From Thermococcus sp. CX2 (GTDB lineage Archaea > Methanobacteriota_B > Thermococci > Thermococcales > Thermococcaceae), in the NCBI RefSeq assembly GCF_012027555.1, contig NZ_SNUQ01000007.1, positions 1 through 42,461 on the forward strand: a DNA stretch of 42,461 nucleotides. The letters are read 5' to 3'. Below, piece after piece: positions 1 through 8,572 of the stretch. The notes beneath the pieces were generated by a model. The model made no database searches. It saw nothing but the letters and a program-made list of their open reading frames with translations, and was not told where the DNA came from. Within the stretch, counting starts at the first letter, position 1. Each line of letters starts with the position of its first letter. Made by a program: the position numbers and the translations under genes.

Positions 1-127
1 ACTCGTCCTCGAGGCCATGAAAATGGAAAATGAAATCCCCGCGCCAAAGGACGGCGTAGTAAAGAAAATCCTCGTCAAAGAAGGCCAAACCGTCGACACA
101 GGACAAGCACTCATAGAAATAGGGTGA
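1..127 (+). CDS. Biotin carboxyl carrier subunit of a sodium-pumping decarboxylase (3' end only)
   Basis: Only the last 41 codons lie in the window, read from base 2 to the TGA at 125-127. They form the second half of a biotinyl domain: the biotin attachment motif EAMKM is visible, with the acceptor lysine at 20-22, followed by the usual PxDGVVKKILVKEGQTV stretch. In this family the carrier shuttles the carboxyl group between the carboxyltransferase and the membrane decarboxylase. The beta subunit starts 6 bases downstream, which supports a methylmalonyl-CoA (or oxaloacetate) decarboxylase operon; the gamma subunit label follows from that context. The substrate cannot be decided from this fragment. 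Confidence 0.9.
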   Translation, partial: LVLEAMKMENEIPAPKDGVVKKILVKEGQTVDTGQALIEIG

Positions 128-133
128 TGTGCA

Positions 134-1261
134 ATGAGTGGACTGGAGCAGGCGATAATCGAGTTCATAGAGAGCATGGGGCTCTTCCACCTGACAATCG
201 GGAACGTGATAATGATACTCGTCGGTCTCACCCTCGTGTATCTTGCCATACGCTACGAGATGGAGCCGCTGCTTCTCCTGCCGATAGGCATAAGCGCAGT
301 CATTGTCAACCTGCCGCTCACTGGAATAGCTGAGGAACCTCACGGGCTGTTATATCTCATTCACCATTACCTCATAAGCACCGAGATAGTCCCGCTCCTG
401 ATATTCTTCGGGCTGGGAGCGATGACCGACTTCGGACCGATGATAGCAGACCCCAAGACGGCTCTGCTCGGTGCTGCTGCTCAGATAGGTGTGTTCATAG
501 CGATGCTCAGTGCAGTTCTCCTCGGGTTCACCCTCCCTGAGGCGGCATCGATAGGAATCATCGGCGGTGCCGACGGGCCCACGACCATATACCTCACCAC
601 AAAGCTCGCACCACACCTCCTCGGTGCCACAGCTGTGGCTGCCTACTCCTACATGAGCCTGGTTCCGCTCATCCAGCCGCCGATAATCAAGGCCCTGACG
701 AATAAGGAGGAAAGAAGAATCAGAATGGAGCAGCTCAGGCCGGTTTCAAAGAGAGAGAAGATAATGTTCCCCATTATCACAGCCATCGTCATCAGCCTCC
801 TCGTCCCGAGCGCCGGGCCGCTGATAGGCATGCTCATGATAGGCAACCTCTTCAGGGAGAGCGGTGTCGTAGAGAGGCTCAGCAAAGCCGCCCAGGAGGA
901 GCTGATGAACATAGTCACCATATTCCTCGGACTCGGCGTCGGTTCCACCATGAAGGCTGAGAGCTTCCTGACGATGCAGACCCTCATGATACTCGGCCTC
1001 GGTGTGGTTGCCTTCGCCTCAGCAACCGCAGGGGGAGTGCTCCTCGGAAAGCTCATGATGAAGCTCTCCGGCGGAAAGATAAACCCGATGATTGGAGCGG
1101 CTGGGGTTTCAGCAGTTCCGATGAGCGCAAGGGTCGTTCAGCGCTTGGCGAGCGAAGAGGACCCCGGTAACTTCATCCTCATGCATGCCATGGGTCCGAA
1201 CGTTGCCGGAGTCATAGGCACGGCCGTTGCCGCAGGAGTTCTGCTCTCTGTCCTCGGATGA
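134..1261 (+). CDS. Sodium ion-translocating decarboxylase beta subunit (methylmalonyl-CoA decarboxylase type)
   Basis: This 375-residue protein is almost wholly hydrophobic segments joined by short loops, as expected for the membrane subunit that couples decarboxylation of carboxybiotin to export of Na+. Family landmarks visible are the glycine-rich stretch [14 protein letters not shown] (around residues 137-150), [11 protein letters not shown] near 275, and the C-terminal [16 protein letters not shown]. The length is normal for the family. The ATG at 134 follows the carrier gene by 6 bases, with a GGTG upstream as ribosome site, so the two genes are one operon. Methylmalonyl-CoA is the likely substrate in Thermococcales, by analogy only. 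Confidence 0.92.
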   Translation: MSGLEQAIIEFIESMGLFHLTIGNVIMILVGLTLVYLAIRYEMEPLLLLPIGISAVIVNLPLTGIAEEPHGLLYLIHHYLISTEIVPLLIFFGLGAMTDFGPMIADPKTALLGAAAQIGVFIAMLSAVLLGFTLPEAASIGIIGGADGPTTIYLTTKLAPHLLGATAVAAYSYMSLVPLIQPPIIKALTNKEERRIRMEQLRPVSKREKIMFPIITAIVISLLVPSAGPLIGMLMIGNLFRESGVVERLSKAAQEELMNIVTIFLGLGVGSTMKAESFLTMQTLMILGLGVVAFASATAGGVLLGKLMMKLSGGKINPMIGAAGVSAVPMSARVVQRLASEEDPGNFILMHAMGPNVAGVIGTAVAAGVLLSVLG

Positions 1262-1291
1262 CCTTTTCTTCAAATTTTTGACCGTCCTAAT

Positions 1292-1306
1292 GAAAACCTT
1301 AAATAG
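1292..1306 (+). promoter_or_regulatory. TATA/BRE promoter of the four-CBS gene
   Basis: The sequence GAAAACCTTAAATAG matches an archaeal BRE plus TATA box and lies about 40 bases before the preferred start codon at 1344. The preceding T-rich run (1263-1279) can end transcription of the decarboxylase operon. Confidence 0.6.
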
Positions 1307-1343
1307 TAGAAGGGTGCTTTAACTTAAAGCGGTGGTGAAGAAA

Positions 1344-2189
1344 ATGCGCGTAAAAACTTTGATGACTCCTGACCCGGTGGTGATAGAACTTCCCGCAACG
1401 AGGGAATACGCTATTGATCTGTTTAGAAAGCATAAGGTCAGATCTTTTCCAGTCATTAACAAAAACACAAAGGCTCTTGTTGGAATAATAAGCATAAAGA
1501 GGGTTCTCCTCCACCCTGACGAGGAACAGTTAGCGATGCTCGTTAAGAGGGACGTGCCTACTGTCAAGCCAAACGACGACCTAAAGAAAGCAGTTCGCCT
1601 AATGGTCGAGTATGACTACAGGCGTGTCATAGTGGTCGACGAGGAGAACCATGTCCTCGGAATACTCACCGTTGGCGACATAGTGCGCAGATACCTCTCC
1701 AAGAACGAGAAGCTCAAGGAAACCACCATAGAGGACTACTACCAGAAGAACGTCGGCGTTGTCTGGCGTGGAACACCGCTCAAGGCAGCCCTCAAGGCAC
1801 TCTTGCTATGCAACGCCATGGCTATACCAGTCATAGACGACGATGGCAACCTCGTGGGAATGGTTGACGAGACCGACCTCCTCAAGGACAGCGAGGTTGT
1901 AAGGGTCATGAAGAGCACGGCCCTGGCCGCTTCCAGCGAGGAGGACTGGATACTTGAGAGCCACCCCACGCTCCTCTTCGAGAAAGCCGAGCTCCAGCTG
2001 CCGAAGAAACCCGTTGAGGACATAATGAACCGCGAGGTGGTCATAGCGACGCCCCACATGAGCGTCTACGAAGTCGCCCAGAAGATGGTCCAGTACCACA
2101 TCGAGCAGCTGCCCGTCATAAGAGGCGAGGGCGAGCTCGTTGGAATCGTCAGGGACATGGACATAATCAAGGTCATCCTCAACAAGTGA
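1344..2189 (+). CDS. Protein with four CBS domains
   Basis: The protein is 281 residues and consists of four consecutive CBS units (two Bateman modules). Each begins with a V-x-x-x-MT/IMN-type motif followed by a V-G-I-V/I strand: MTPDPVVIEL at the N-terminus, RDVPTVKPNDDLKKAV in the second, KNVGVVWRGTPLKAAL in the third and IMNREVVIATPHMSVYE in the fourth. CBS pairs bind adenosine nucleotides such as AMP, ATP or SAM and act as energy or cofactor sensors. No catalytic domain is fused, so the partner is unknown. I chose the ATG at 1344 because GGTGGTGA sits just upstream; a GTG at 1332 would add four residues and destroy that spacing. Confidence 0.88.
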   Translation: MRVKTLMTPDPVVIELPATREYAIDLFRKHKVRSFPVINKNTKALVGIISIKRVLLHPDEEQLAMLVKRDVPTVKPNDDLKKAVRLMVEYDYRRVIVVDEENHVLGILTVGDIVRRYLSKNEKLKETTIEDYYQKNVGVVWRGTPLKAALKALLLCNAMAIPVIDDDGNLVGMVDETDLLKDSEVVRVMKSTALAASSEEDWILESHPTLLFEKAELQLPKKPVEDIMNREVVIATPHMSVYEVAQKMVQYHIEQLPVIRGEGELVGIVRDMDIIKVILNK

Positions 2190-2226
2190 GCTCTTCTCTT
2201 TTCCCAACATCTTAGCGGGTGTTTCT

Positions 2227-3225
2227 ATGGAAGTAAAGCTCTCCCTCTTCGGTTTTGGCAACGTTGGAAAGGCCGTCGCGAGGGTTCTTCTTGAGAAGGA
2301 AGCCTTCTTCCGCGAGCGCTATGGAGTCGAGTTCAAGGTGGTGAGCATAGCCGACACGAGCGGAACGGTGTGGCTCCCGGAGGGCATCGACCTGAGGGAA
2401 GCGCTCACCGTGAAGGAGACCTTCGGAAAGCTCTCGGCATGGACTAACGACTACGAGGTTTACAACTTCACACCGAAGGAGGCGGTTCAGGAGATAGACG
2501 CAGACATCGTTATCGACGTGACGAACGACAAGAACGCCCACGAGTGGCATCTAACCGCTTTAAGGGACGGAAAGGCCATCGTTACAAGCAACAAGCCGCC
2601 GCTGGCCTTCCACTACGCCGAGCTTAGGGAGGAGGCCGAAAAGAGGAACATCCCCTACCTCTTTGAGGCGACGGTGATGGCAGGAACGCCGATAATAACG
2701 CTCCTCCGCGAGGGACTGAGAGGAGACACCATTGAGAGAATTGAAGCCGTCCTCAACGCCATAACAACCTTCATCCTGAGCGAGATGGAGCACGGCCTTG
2801 ACTTCGAGGATGCGCTCAGAAAGGCCCAGAAGCTGGGCATAGCGGAGCGTGATCCGAGCGGCGATATATTGGGCATCGACGCCGGCTATAAGGCGACCAT
2901 CCTTCACTGCCTCTCCTTCGAGCCGATAACGTTTGATAGGGCGAGCGTTAAGGGCATCGTGGAGGTAACGCCCGGGGAGATCGAGAGGGCAGTGAAAAAG
3001 GGCAAGACTATAAGGCTCGTCGCGACTGTGGAAGAAGGAAAAGTTACCGTAGAGCCGAAGGAGGTGCCGAAGGCCTCGCCACTCGCAGTTGAGAGCCACG
3101 AGAACGCTGCGGTGATAAAAACTGATCTCCTCGGCGAGCTGGTGATAAAAGGCGCTGGAGCCGGACTGAAGGAAACCGCCAGCGGCGTGGTGAGCGATAT
3201 AATCACCGCCGCACTGAGGCTTTAG
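2227..3225 (+). CDS. hom: Homoserine dehydrogenase
   Basis: This 332-residue enzyme reduces aspartate semialdehyde to homoserine with NAD(P)H, at the branch to threonine, methionine and isoleucine. The Rossmann motif GFGNVGKAVARVL is at residues 9-21, and the conserved homoserine dehydrogenase core is clear: VTSNKPPLAFHY, then EATVMAGTPII, and the NAITTFILSEME and ERDPSGDILGIDAGYKATIL stretches around residues 175-230, which include the catalytic lysine region. No ACT regulatory domain follows, so this is the short monofunctional type common in archaea. The ATG at 2227 has GGGTG upstream. No other threonine genes are adjacent. Confidence 0.93.
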   Translation: MEVKLSLFGFGNVGKAVARVLLEKEAFFRERYGVEFKVVSIADTSGTVWLPEGIDLREALTVKETFGKLSAWTNDYEVYNFTPKEAVQEIDADIVIDVTNDKNAHEWHLTALRDGKAIVTSNKPPLAFHYAELREEAEKRNIPYLFEATVMAGTPIITLLREGLRGDTIERIEAVLNAITTFILSEMEHGLDFEDALRKAQKLGIAERDPSGDILGIDAGYKATILHCLSFEPITFDRASVKGIVEVTPGEIERAVKKGKTIRLVATVEEGKVTVEPKEVPKASPLAVESHENAAVIKTDLLGELVIKGAGAGLKETASGVVSDIITAALRL

Positions 3226-3255
3226 GGGAGCTTTCAATCTTATGCTCAACCTCCC

Positions 3256-3275
3256 AACCCAAAGGGTTTTAACTC
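3256..3275 (+). promoter_or_regulatory. TATA box of the ASCH gene
   Basis: An AAAGGGTTTTAACTCTT stretch about 35 bases before the start at 3304 fits an archaeal TATA box with upstream BRE. Confidence 0.5.
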
Positions 3276-3303
3276 TTTTCTCCCCCACAATCTCGGTGAG
3301 CCC

Positions 3304-3828
3304 ATGGAGCACGTGATAGCGCTCCACCAGGTCTACGCGGAGCTTATATTCAGGGGGCTTAAGACGGTCGAGCTGAGGAAGAGCAGAGCCTTCCAAGAAG
3401 GGGACCTGGTTTTCCTCTACGTGGCCAGGGGCAACCCCTATGAGCTTCGCGATACCCTCAGAAGGCTCGGCCTCCACGAGGAGCAGACGCTGACGAAGAG
3501 AGGCACTATAGCTGGAGGCTTCGAAGTGGGAGAGGTCATAAAGGCCGACCTCGATACGCTCTGGGAGATGACGAAAGACACAAGCGGCCTAACCCTCGTC
3601 CACGGCGAGAACGGGAAGAAGTGGCTCGGTGAATACATCAAGGACTACGGCTACGCCTTCACCATAGAGAGGCCATTCCTCTTCAAGGAGCCGATGAGCA
3701 GAGAAGAAATGAAGGAGCGCTACGGCATTCACGTGGAGGGCATAATCCACCTCTCCAGGAAAACGAGAAAGCCATGGGTAAAAGCCCTAATCGAGGACCT
3801 CCTGGCGAGGGAGGCGGTTTATCTGTAA
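3304..3828 (+). CDS. ASCH domain protein
   Basis: The 174-residue product starts with an ASCH-type beta-barrel: HVIALHQVYAELIFRGLKTVELRKS, where the KTVELRK motif is the family signature. This fold is related to the PUA domain and is thought to bind RNA. A GGTGAGCCC precedes the ATG. The middle (HGENGKKWLGEYIKDYGYAFTI) and the C-terminal helix after residue 140 look like the longer Thermococcales version. The precise RNA substrate or enzymatic role is unknown; some ASCH proteins are nucleases or deacetylases, but no catalytic set can be confirmed here. Confidence 0.8.
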   Translation: MEHVIALHQVYAELIFRGLKTVELRKSRAFQEGDLVFLYVARGNPYELRDTLRRLGLHEEQTLTKRGTIAGGFEVGEVIKADLDTLWEMTKDTSGLTLVHGENGKKWLGEYIKDYGYAFTIERPFLFKEPMSREEMKERYGIHVEGIIHLSRKTRKPWVKALIEDLLAREAVYL

Positions 3829-3837
3829 AATGGAAAA

Positions 3838-4473
3838 TCACTCGGGGTTTTCCTCGCCCCCTTCCGCCGTGGGATCATAGACAATGTATGGCCCGGTGCT
3901 GAGCTTCTTAATTTCCTCCTGGGTCAAAAGCCTGCTCTTGACCTTTTCCCCTATGAGCGCGCTGTTCCCAAAGGGATCCATGATCTTGACGGTGAGAGGC
4001 TTTTTACCGTTCTTGACTTCCTCAATGTACTGGAGTATCTCGTCGGCCCTCTTCACCGCCTCCTCGTCACCTTCCTGCTTCCTGAAGTCCCTCGCCATGA
4101 GGAGGGTCTCCCTCACCCTCTCAAGGACGCCCTCGACGTTGCTGACAAAGCCTTCCGCGGCCGGGCCGGGCTCTATCTTGACGCCTATCTCGTCGAGCTC
4201 TATGGTCCCGCTCTTGCTCCTGACGACGCGCGTGAAGAGGTCCTTCTCGTTCTCCACCTTCACAGTGTAGAGCTTCGGCGGCCTGTCCTCGAGTATCATA
4301 ACGTCGGCGTTTCTGTAGCCGCAGCGCTCGCAGATTATCGTCGACTCCATGACCTTGCCGAAGTAAGGGATCTCATGAACGTACTGCAGGGCCTTGAGGG
4401 TGCCCTTGCCCCCACAGATCGGGCAATCTCCGAGACGAATCTCCTGAATCTCTCCCTCAGGCTTCTCACTCAT
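3838..4473 (-). CDS. ZPR1-type zinc finger protein
   Basis: The 211-residue protein has a C4 zinc finger at its N-terminus, CPIC at residues 18-21 and CERC about 30 residues later, followed by the ZPR1 core with RVVRSKSGTIELDEIGVKIEPGP. The family label is secure (archaeal single-ZPR1 proteins carry one copy, the eukaryotic ZPR1 two). In eukaryotes ZPR1 assists folding or assembly of translation factor eEF1A; in archaea the role is inferred only. The start ATG is preceded by GGTGGTG. The gene stands alone, tail to tail with the ASCH gene with a 9-base gap. Confidence 0.88.
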   Translation of the reverse strand: MSEKPEGEIQEIRLGDCPICGGKGTLKALQYVHEIPYFGKVMESTIICERCGYRNADVMILEDRPPKLYTVKVENEKDLFTRVVRSKSGTIELDEIGVKIEPGPAAEGFVSNVEGVLERVRETLLMARDFRKQEGDEEAVKRADEILQYIEEVKNGKKPLTVKIMDPFGNSALIGEKVKSRLLTQEEIKKLSTGPYIVYDPTAEGGEENPE

Positions 4474-4503
4474 CTCACACCACCGAAGAATAGAACCCCT
4501 AAG

Positions 4504-4518
4504 CCCTTTATAAAATCA
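4504..4518 (-). promoter_or_regulatory. TATA box of the ZPR1 gene
   Basis: On the minus strand GATTTTATAAAGGG lies about 35 bases upstream of the ATG at 4473, a near-consensus archaeal TATA box. Confidence 0.65.
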
Positions 4519-4542
4519 TGGTATGGGAAAAAGAAAACCCCG

Positions 4543-4941
4543 TCACTTGGCTATCTTTATGTCTGCAGGGGTTAAAATGAGCTTTATCTCGTGCTTGCAG
4601 ATTTTAGCAGCCTGACCGCCGAGGGCACTCACCATGCCCTTTATCTGCTCCGCGACCTTTTCGAGAACCTCCGGCTTGACCTCAAGTGGGGTGAGGTCAA
4701 CGAGGATTATGTTGCCGTTCTGGAGCTCCTCTGAAATCCTCTCAAGGTCGGCGTAGCTGGTGACGACTATCTTCTTGAGGTACCTTATCTGTGGCTTGAC
4801 TATCTCCTTAGCAAGAACATCCTCCTCAAGAGGTACGACATCTATGTCACGCCTAACGCCAGCAACCTCCTTCTTGACCGCGACGGGCGGCTTCCTCTTG
4901 ACCTTTTCGTCCTTCTTTTTAATGCTGTCAAACAAACCCAT
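4543..4941 (-). CDS. sepF: Archaeal SepF, cell division FtsZ membrane anchor
   Basis: This 132-residue protein has the archaeal SepF layout: a short N-terminal membrane-targeting amphipathic helix MGLFDSIKKKDEK, a basic linker, and a C-terminal SepF core domain (about residues 45-130) with the EELQNGNIILVDLTPLE motif and the glycine turn MVSALGGQAAKICKHEIKLILTP. In archaea SepF links FtsZ to the membrane and organises the division ring. FtsZ genes are not in the window. A GGGG run stands upstream of the ATG, and a good TATA box lies 50-60 bases further up. Confidence 0.9.
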   Translation of the reverse strand: MGLFDSIKKKDEKVKRKPPVAVKKEVAGVRRDIDVVPLEEDVLAKEIVKPQIRYLKKIVVTSYADLERISEELQNGNIILVDLTPLEVKPEVLEKVAEQIKGMVSALGGQAAKICKHEIKLILTPADIKIAK

Positions 4942-4989
4942 AACCGTTCCCCCCAGTTAATCATAAGGCTGGATTAATTTGGGACATTG

Positions 4990-5010
4990 GTGTTTATATC
5001 TCTTTCTGAA
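4990..5010 (-). promoter_or_regulatory. TATA box of sepF
   Basis: The minus strand reads TTCAGAAAGAGATATAAACA here, a BRE/TATA arrangement about 50-60 bases upstream of the sepF start, leaving a short leader. Confidence 0.6.
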
Positions 5011-5134
5011 ACTCGCCTGACCCCCCTCTTGCCGCAGGCGATAGAGGCCAAAGCTACGAGGGAAAAACTTTCACAAGAAAAAAGCAATCTAAACTAAGAG
5101 AAAATCTTTTCGGATCCTAAAGAGCAGTGAATTC

Positions 5135-5482
5135 ATGAAGCAGGCCACATTTTTCACCCTCCTCTGCGTTGGCAGGTTCTTTTTCCCGCACTCGGAAATA
5201 GATGGGGATTTTCCAGCCAGTTTTACCAGTTGCTTACAGCCTATTTCATCATAACACTCGGGATAGTTTTCAGTTATGAGCTCCTCCATGACTTATTCTC
5301 ATCTAGGAGAGACGAATTTTCGAGGGCGACTCAAAAGGAGAAATGGGAACTGAATATCAGGCTACTTTGCGTTCCTCTTGGCAACCCCTCGGGATGAAAA
5401 ACTGACGCTCATAATTGCGCGGATACTCGGGATAATGTCTGCATACATATTCACAAAGCTTAGGATGAGGGAATTCCAGTAG
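5135..5482 (+). pseudogene. Decayed small membrane-protein gene with two frameshifts
   Basis: The 586-base stretch between sepF and rrp42 has no intact gene. On the plus strand a broken gene can be pieced together from three parts: MKQATFFTLLCVG from the ATG at 5135; then, one frame over, FYQLLTAYFIITLGIVFSYE and LLHDLFSSRRDEFSRATQKE (about 5221-5345); then back in the first frame YFAFLLATPRDEKLTLIIAR and ILGIMSAYIFTKLRMREFQ, ending at the TAG 5480-5482. The pieces alternate hydrophobic segments and basic loops, as in a two- to three-helix membrane protein. The frameshifts lie near 5175-5215 and 5345-5358. No family is identified. A 66-codon minus-strand frame over the same bases looks like a chance reading. 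No convincing promoter is seen. Confidence 0.5.
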
Positions 5483-5507
5483 GCAAAAGTAAGCACCAAC
5501 GGGCACC

Positions 5508-5526
5508 AAAGGACAAAAGAAAAAGG
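5508..5526 (-). terminator. T-rich terminator of the psmA-exosome operon
   Basis: Immediately after the rrp42 stop the minus strand reads TTTTTCTTTTGTCC, an oligo-T run of the kind that ends transcription in Thermococcales. It marks rrp42 as the last gene of the operon here. Confidence 0.55.
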
Positions 5527-5527
5527 C

Positions 5528-6337
5528 TCACTCGGCCTTAACGGCCTCGAGAACCTTCTCCCTTATCTCGGCGGCCTTCTTGAGGGCAACATCTACGGCA
5601 TACATTACCTCCTCGAGCTTAAAGGAACCGCCCTCGCTCTTCTGCACGGAGGAAATCATGCCGTTCTCGTCGGTGGTTATGGTTATCCTGCCATCCATGA
5701 CGCGCTCCTCGTCGAGGTTCGGGTCAACGAGGATGTTCTGCCCTATCTTGGCGAGGGTTACTGGAATCGGTATCTTGCTGACGGGCAGGGGCTCGTACTC
5801 GTCGAGTATCTGCACCTCCCCACTCTCCTCGTCATAGACGACCTTTGGCATCTTGGCGCTGAGCAGGGCGGCGATGGCACCGATGCCGCTCGCGTCCAGC
5901 AAGTTGCCGTCGTGGTCGAGCACGTGCACGTCTATGAAGACGACGCGGACGAGCTTGCCAGGAACTATGACGAGCTTTTCGAGTTCAACCGCTCCGCTCT
6001 CCCTTATGCCCCTGTCGACAACCCTTGCGAGCTCGATGGCTCTCTCGTCTGGCGGGCCGGGCTCGAAGCTCGGCGAAGCGAGTGGAACGAGCTCGACGTT
6101 GGTGGTTATGACTCCCTTTTCAGGGAGGTCAGGGAACGGTTCGCCCATGTCTATCTTGATTCCGACGAGAACCTGGGTGTTGCCCAGCTTTACCCAGGCG
6201 GAGCCTTCCGCCTTCTCGATGACGTTTACCTTTATCTCAAGGTCACGGTAGTCCTCCAGCGAGCGGCCGTCGACGCGCTTGCCCTCCTTGAGGAGCGCTA
6301 AGATGTGGTCCCTCATTATCGAGGCCATGACTTCCAT
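5528..6337 (-). CDS. rrp42: Exosome complex subunit Rrp42
   Basis: The protein (269 residues from the chosen start) is a RNase PH-fold exosome subunit. It shows the Rrp42 signature: KLGNTQVLVGIK, the VELVPLASPSFEPGPPDERA stretch, VDRGIRESGAVELEKLVI, FIDVHVLDHDGNLLDASG and ITTDENGMISSVQKSEGG. In archaea three Rrp41-Rrp42 pairs form the hexameric ring; Rrp42 is catalytically inactive but shapes the RNA channel. I chose the ATG at 6337, which begins one base after the rrp41 stop and has GGAGGTGA ending upstream of it; a GTG at 6352 would start inside rrp41. It is the last gene of the five-gene operon. Confidence 0.96.
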   Translation of the reverse strand: MEVMASIMRDHILALLKEGKRVDGRSLEDYRDLEIKVNVIEKAEGSAWVKLGNTQVLVGIKIDMGEPFPDLPEKGVITTNVELVPLASPSFEPGPPDERAIELARVVDRGIRESGAVELEKLVIVPGKLVRVVFIDVHVLDHDGNLLDASGIGAIAALLSAKMPKVVYDEESGEVQILDEYEPLPVSKIPIPVTLAKIGQNILVDPNLDEERVMDGRITITTDENGMISSVQKSEGGSFKLEEVMYAVDVALKKAAEIREKVLEAVKAE

Positions 6338-6338
6338 C

Positions 6339-7088
6339 TCACTCACCTCCACCGACCTCCTCTGCTATCCTGAGATACTTCTCCTTCAGTGCCTCCCTCT
6401 GCTTCTGGTAGACGGCCTTTGCACCCTTTATGGCCAGCCTTACCGCTTCCACAAACTCGTCCTTGGTAAGGTAGCCGTCCATCTGGAGGAGTGTTATGTC
6501 GTTCTTGAGGGGCATTATGGCCACTGGCACATCTGCCTCACCGTAGTTGTCCTCCTCCTTGTTGAGGTCGAGCACTATCTCACCCTCTATCTTTCCGGCA
6601 GCACAGGCGGCGACGAGGTCCCTCATTGGTATGCCTGCATCGGCGAGGGCAAGAGAAGCGGCGGTAATTCCAGCCACCCTAGTTCCCGCATCCGCCTGGA
6701 GAACCTCGATGAATATATCCACCGCAGTCCTCGGGAACATCTCGAGGATTAAAGCCGGCTCAAGGGCTCCGCGTATGACCTTGCTTATCTCGACGCTCCT
6801 CCTGTCAGGCCCGGGCTTCTTCCTCTCCTCGACGCTGAAGGGAGCCATGTTGTAGCGGACGCGAAGAATAGCCCTGTCCGGCCTCTGGAGGTGCTTTGGA
6901 TGAATCTCTCTCGGACCGTACACGGCAGCAAGAATCTTGTTCTTACCCCATTCAACGTAGGCCGAACCGTCGGCGTTCTTAAGCACGCCGACCTCCATCT
7001 TAATCGGTCTGAGTTCGTACTTCTTTCTTCCGTCTACCCTTCTGCCGTTTTCATCTATGAGCTTCAAATCCTCAGGCTTGCCCATCAT
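6339..7088 (-). CDS. rrp41: Exosome complex subunit Rrp41 (catalytic)
   Basis: The 249-residue protein is the active phosphorolytic RNase PH-type subunit of the archaeal exosome. Hallmarks are [20 protein letters not shown] near the start, [20 protein letters not shown] (with arginines that bind RNA), [40 protein letters not shown] and [20 protein letters not shown] containing the catalytic aspartates. It degrades RNA 3' to 5' with phosphate and can also add tails. Its ATG overlaps the rrp4 stop by four bases, so translation is coupled, and rrp42 follows at once. Confidence 0.97.
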   Translation of the reverse strand: MMGKPEDLKLIDENGRRVDGRKKYELRPIKMEVGVLKNADGSAYVEWGKNKILAAVYGPREIHPKHLQRPDRAILRVRYNMAPFSVEERKKPGPDRRSVEISKVIRGALEPALILEMFPRTAVDIFIEVLQADAGTRVAGITAASLALADAGIPMRDLVAACAAGKIEGEIVLDLNKEEDNYGEADVPVAIMPLKNDITLLQMDGYLTKDEFVEAVRLAIKGAKAVYQKQREALKEKYLRIAEEVGGGE

Positions 7089-7855
7089 TCTTCTTCACCC
7101 TCTCCTGTCTTGAGTTCCTCAATCTGGGGTATCTCCTCAATAACACCCTGCTCCTTTAGCTCCATGAGCCTCGACTGGAGGAACTCCTTGACCCTGTCGG
7201 TGAGCCCCTGGGTGTGGCTCTCCCTGTCCACCTTGAGGATGGCCTCTATGGCGAGCTTTTCGAGCTCCTCGTTCCTTCCGCTGACCCACACCCATCCGTT
7301 CTGACCGACGATTATCCTCGTACCTGTCAGCTTCTTGATGAGGTTTATCATCGAACCGCCCTTTCCTATAAGCCTCGGAACCTTAGAGGGCGTTATCTCG
7401 ACTATCTGGCCGCCCCTAAGCGGCCCACCCTTGAAGGGCATTCCCTTTGTGGTTAGGTCTATCTGGTTTATCTCGTTGTAGGCCTTTATTTTGGCGTAGA
7501 TTATGTCGCCTATATCGAATATCTTCCTGAGATCCGTCTTGAGGATGTCGATTCTCTCCTCCACGGCATCCTGAACGCGGAGGCTCGCCTGATACGGCGC
7601 ACCAATATCAACCGTCCAGTTGGAGAACTTCACGTCTATTATCTTGCCGATGACGTTGTCGCCGACTTCTGGAATGTAGGGCCCCTCGAGTGGGATTACC
7701 CTTATGGAGTCGTTCCTTATCTCAACGAGTCCTACAACAGTCGAGTAAATCCTGTTTCCTTCCCTGAAGGTTCCTCTACCGCTCTTAAACGGCCCCTGTG
7801 CCAAGAGCGTTCCTGGAACCACTAATTCCCTATTTTTTACAAAAATCCTCCTCAT
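7085..7855 (-). CDS. rrp4: Exosome RNA-binding subunit Rrp4
   Basis: The 256-residue protein caps the exosome ring and binds RNA. It has an N-terminal domain, a central S1 domain (around residues 60-135, [20 protein letters not shown]), and a C-terminal KH domain with [20 protein letters not shown] and GCC-less GxxG loop GKGG. This order is the standard Rrp4 layout, and the KH domain distinguishes it from Csl4. The ATG overlaps the SBDS stop as ATGA, and its own stop overlaps the rrp41 start, so the three genes are translationally linked. Confidence 0.96.
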   Translation of the reverse strand: MRRIFVKNRELVVPGTLLAQGPFKSGRGTFREGNRIYSTVVGLVEIRNDSIRVIPLEGPYIPEVGDNVIGKIIDVKFSNWTVDIGAPYQASLRVQDAVEERIDILKTDLRKIFDIGDIIYAKIKAYNEINQIDLTTKGMPFKGGPLRGGQIVEITPSKVPRLIGKGGSMINLIKKLTGTRIIVGQNGWVWVSGRNEELEKLAIEAILKVDRESHTQGLTDRVKEFLQSRLMELKEQGVIEEIPQIEELKTGEGEEE

Positions 7856-8562
7856 AGTCCCTTCCTCTCTATAAGTTTAGTTATAGCATTGCCCTTTGTA
7901 AGGGCGTTCAGCTTTTCATAAAATTCCTCCTCAACCCCACCGGGAATCTCAATGAGGAACATCCACGAACCGTCGCTGGCCCACTCCTCGCGCTTTATGG
8001 TTCCGAACTTCCTGACTTCACCGTAGGCCTTGCCGACGTAGTCCCCTGGTATCTTAACCGCGATGACCTTCATCTCCATCTTGAGCGGCAGAATCGGTCT
8101 TATTGCCTTGATGATGTTGGGAACCTGAGCCTCTGCGTCCTTGAAGAGGTCCACGTGGACACCGGCTTCCTCCATCGCACGTAGAATCCTGTCTACGGGA
8201 TGGGGAAAACCAGTCCTTGGATCAACGGCATGCCTGTGGATTATCGTCGCTATATAGCGCCTCTTCTCTTCGAGCATCTGGCGCCTCTGCTCAGCGGTGA
8301 GCTGGACATCCCCTTTACGGAGGATTACCTTGGCTACCTCGTAGGGGTCGCTGGTGCCGAATATCTTCTCCATCTCGTGCTCACTCGCTTTGTCGCCCTT
8401 GTGGGCGTCCTTAAAAACGTAGGGTGTGGCAAGGATTTCCTCTATGGGAACGTCCTTGCCTTCCTTGAAGTCCCTCGCTAAGTAGGGGTCGACGAGTATC
8501 TCGAAGATCTCGCCGTGGGTCTTCAATCGCGCTATCACTGCCTTGTCAACGCTGATGGGCAT
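7852..8562 (-). CDS. Ribosome maturation protein SBDS homologue
   Basis: The protein is 236 residues, the usual archaeal SBDS length. It starts [20 protein letters not shown] and shows the N-terminal FYSH domain ([16 protein letters not shown]), the HKGDKAS motif, the central helical domain ([20 protein letters not shown]), and the C-terminal RRM-like domain. In eukaryotes SBDS helps release eIF6 from the 60S subunit; the archaeal protein binds 23S rRNA and associates with the exosome genes. I rejected an upstream start at 8643, which would add 27 arginine-rich residues inside psmA; the ATG at 8562 has GAGGTGAGG in front and lies 10 bases after the psmA stop. Confidence 0.95.
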   Translation of the reverse strand: MPISVDKAVIARLKTHGEIFEILVDPYLARDFKEGKDVPIEEILATPYVFKDAHKGDKASEHEMEKIFGTSDPYEVAKVILRKGDVQLTAEQRRQMLEEKRRYIATIIHRHAVDPRTGFPHPVDRILRAMEEAGVHVDLFKDAEAQVPNIIKAIRPILPLKMEMKVIAVKIPGDYVGKAYGEVRKFGTIKREEWASDGSWMFLIEIPGGVEEEFYEKLNALTKGNAITKLIERKGL

Positions 8563-8572
8563 CGCCCTCACC

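Noticed and set aside
124-333. 69-codon frame overlapping the decarboxylase beta gene
   Set aside because: It is a shifted reading of the beta subunit with no hydrophobic or domain features.
5089-5289. 66-codon minus-strand frame between sepF and rrp42
   Set aside because: It has no domain and overlaps fragments of a more coherent broken membrane-protein gene on the other strand.
8108-8127. C box and CTGA on the plus strand inside the SBDS gene (TTGATGA, 10 bases, CTGA)
   Set aside because: No C' and D boxes follow in the next 40 bases, so it is not a full guide RNA.
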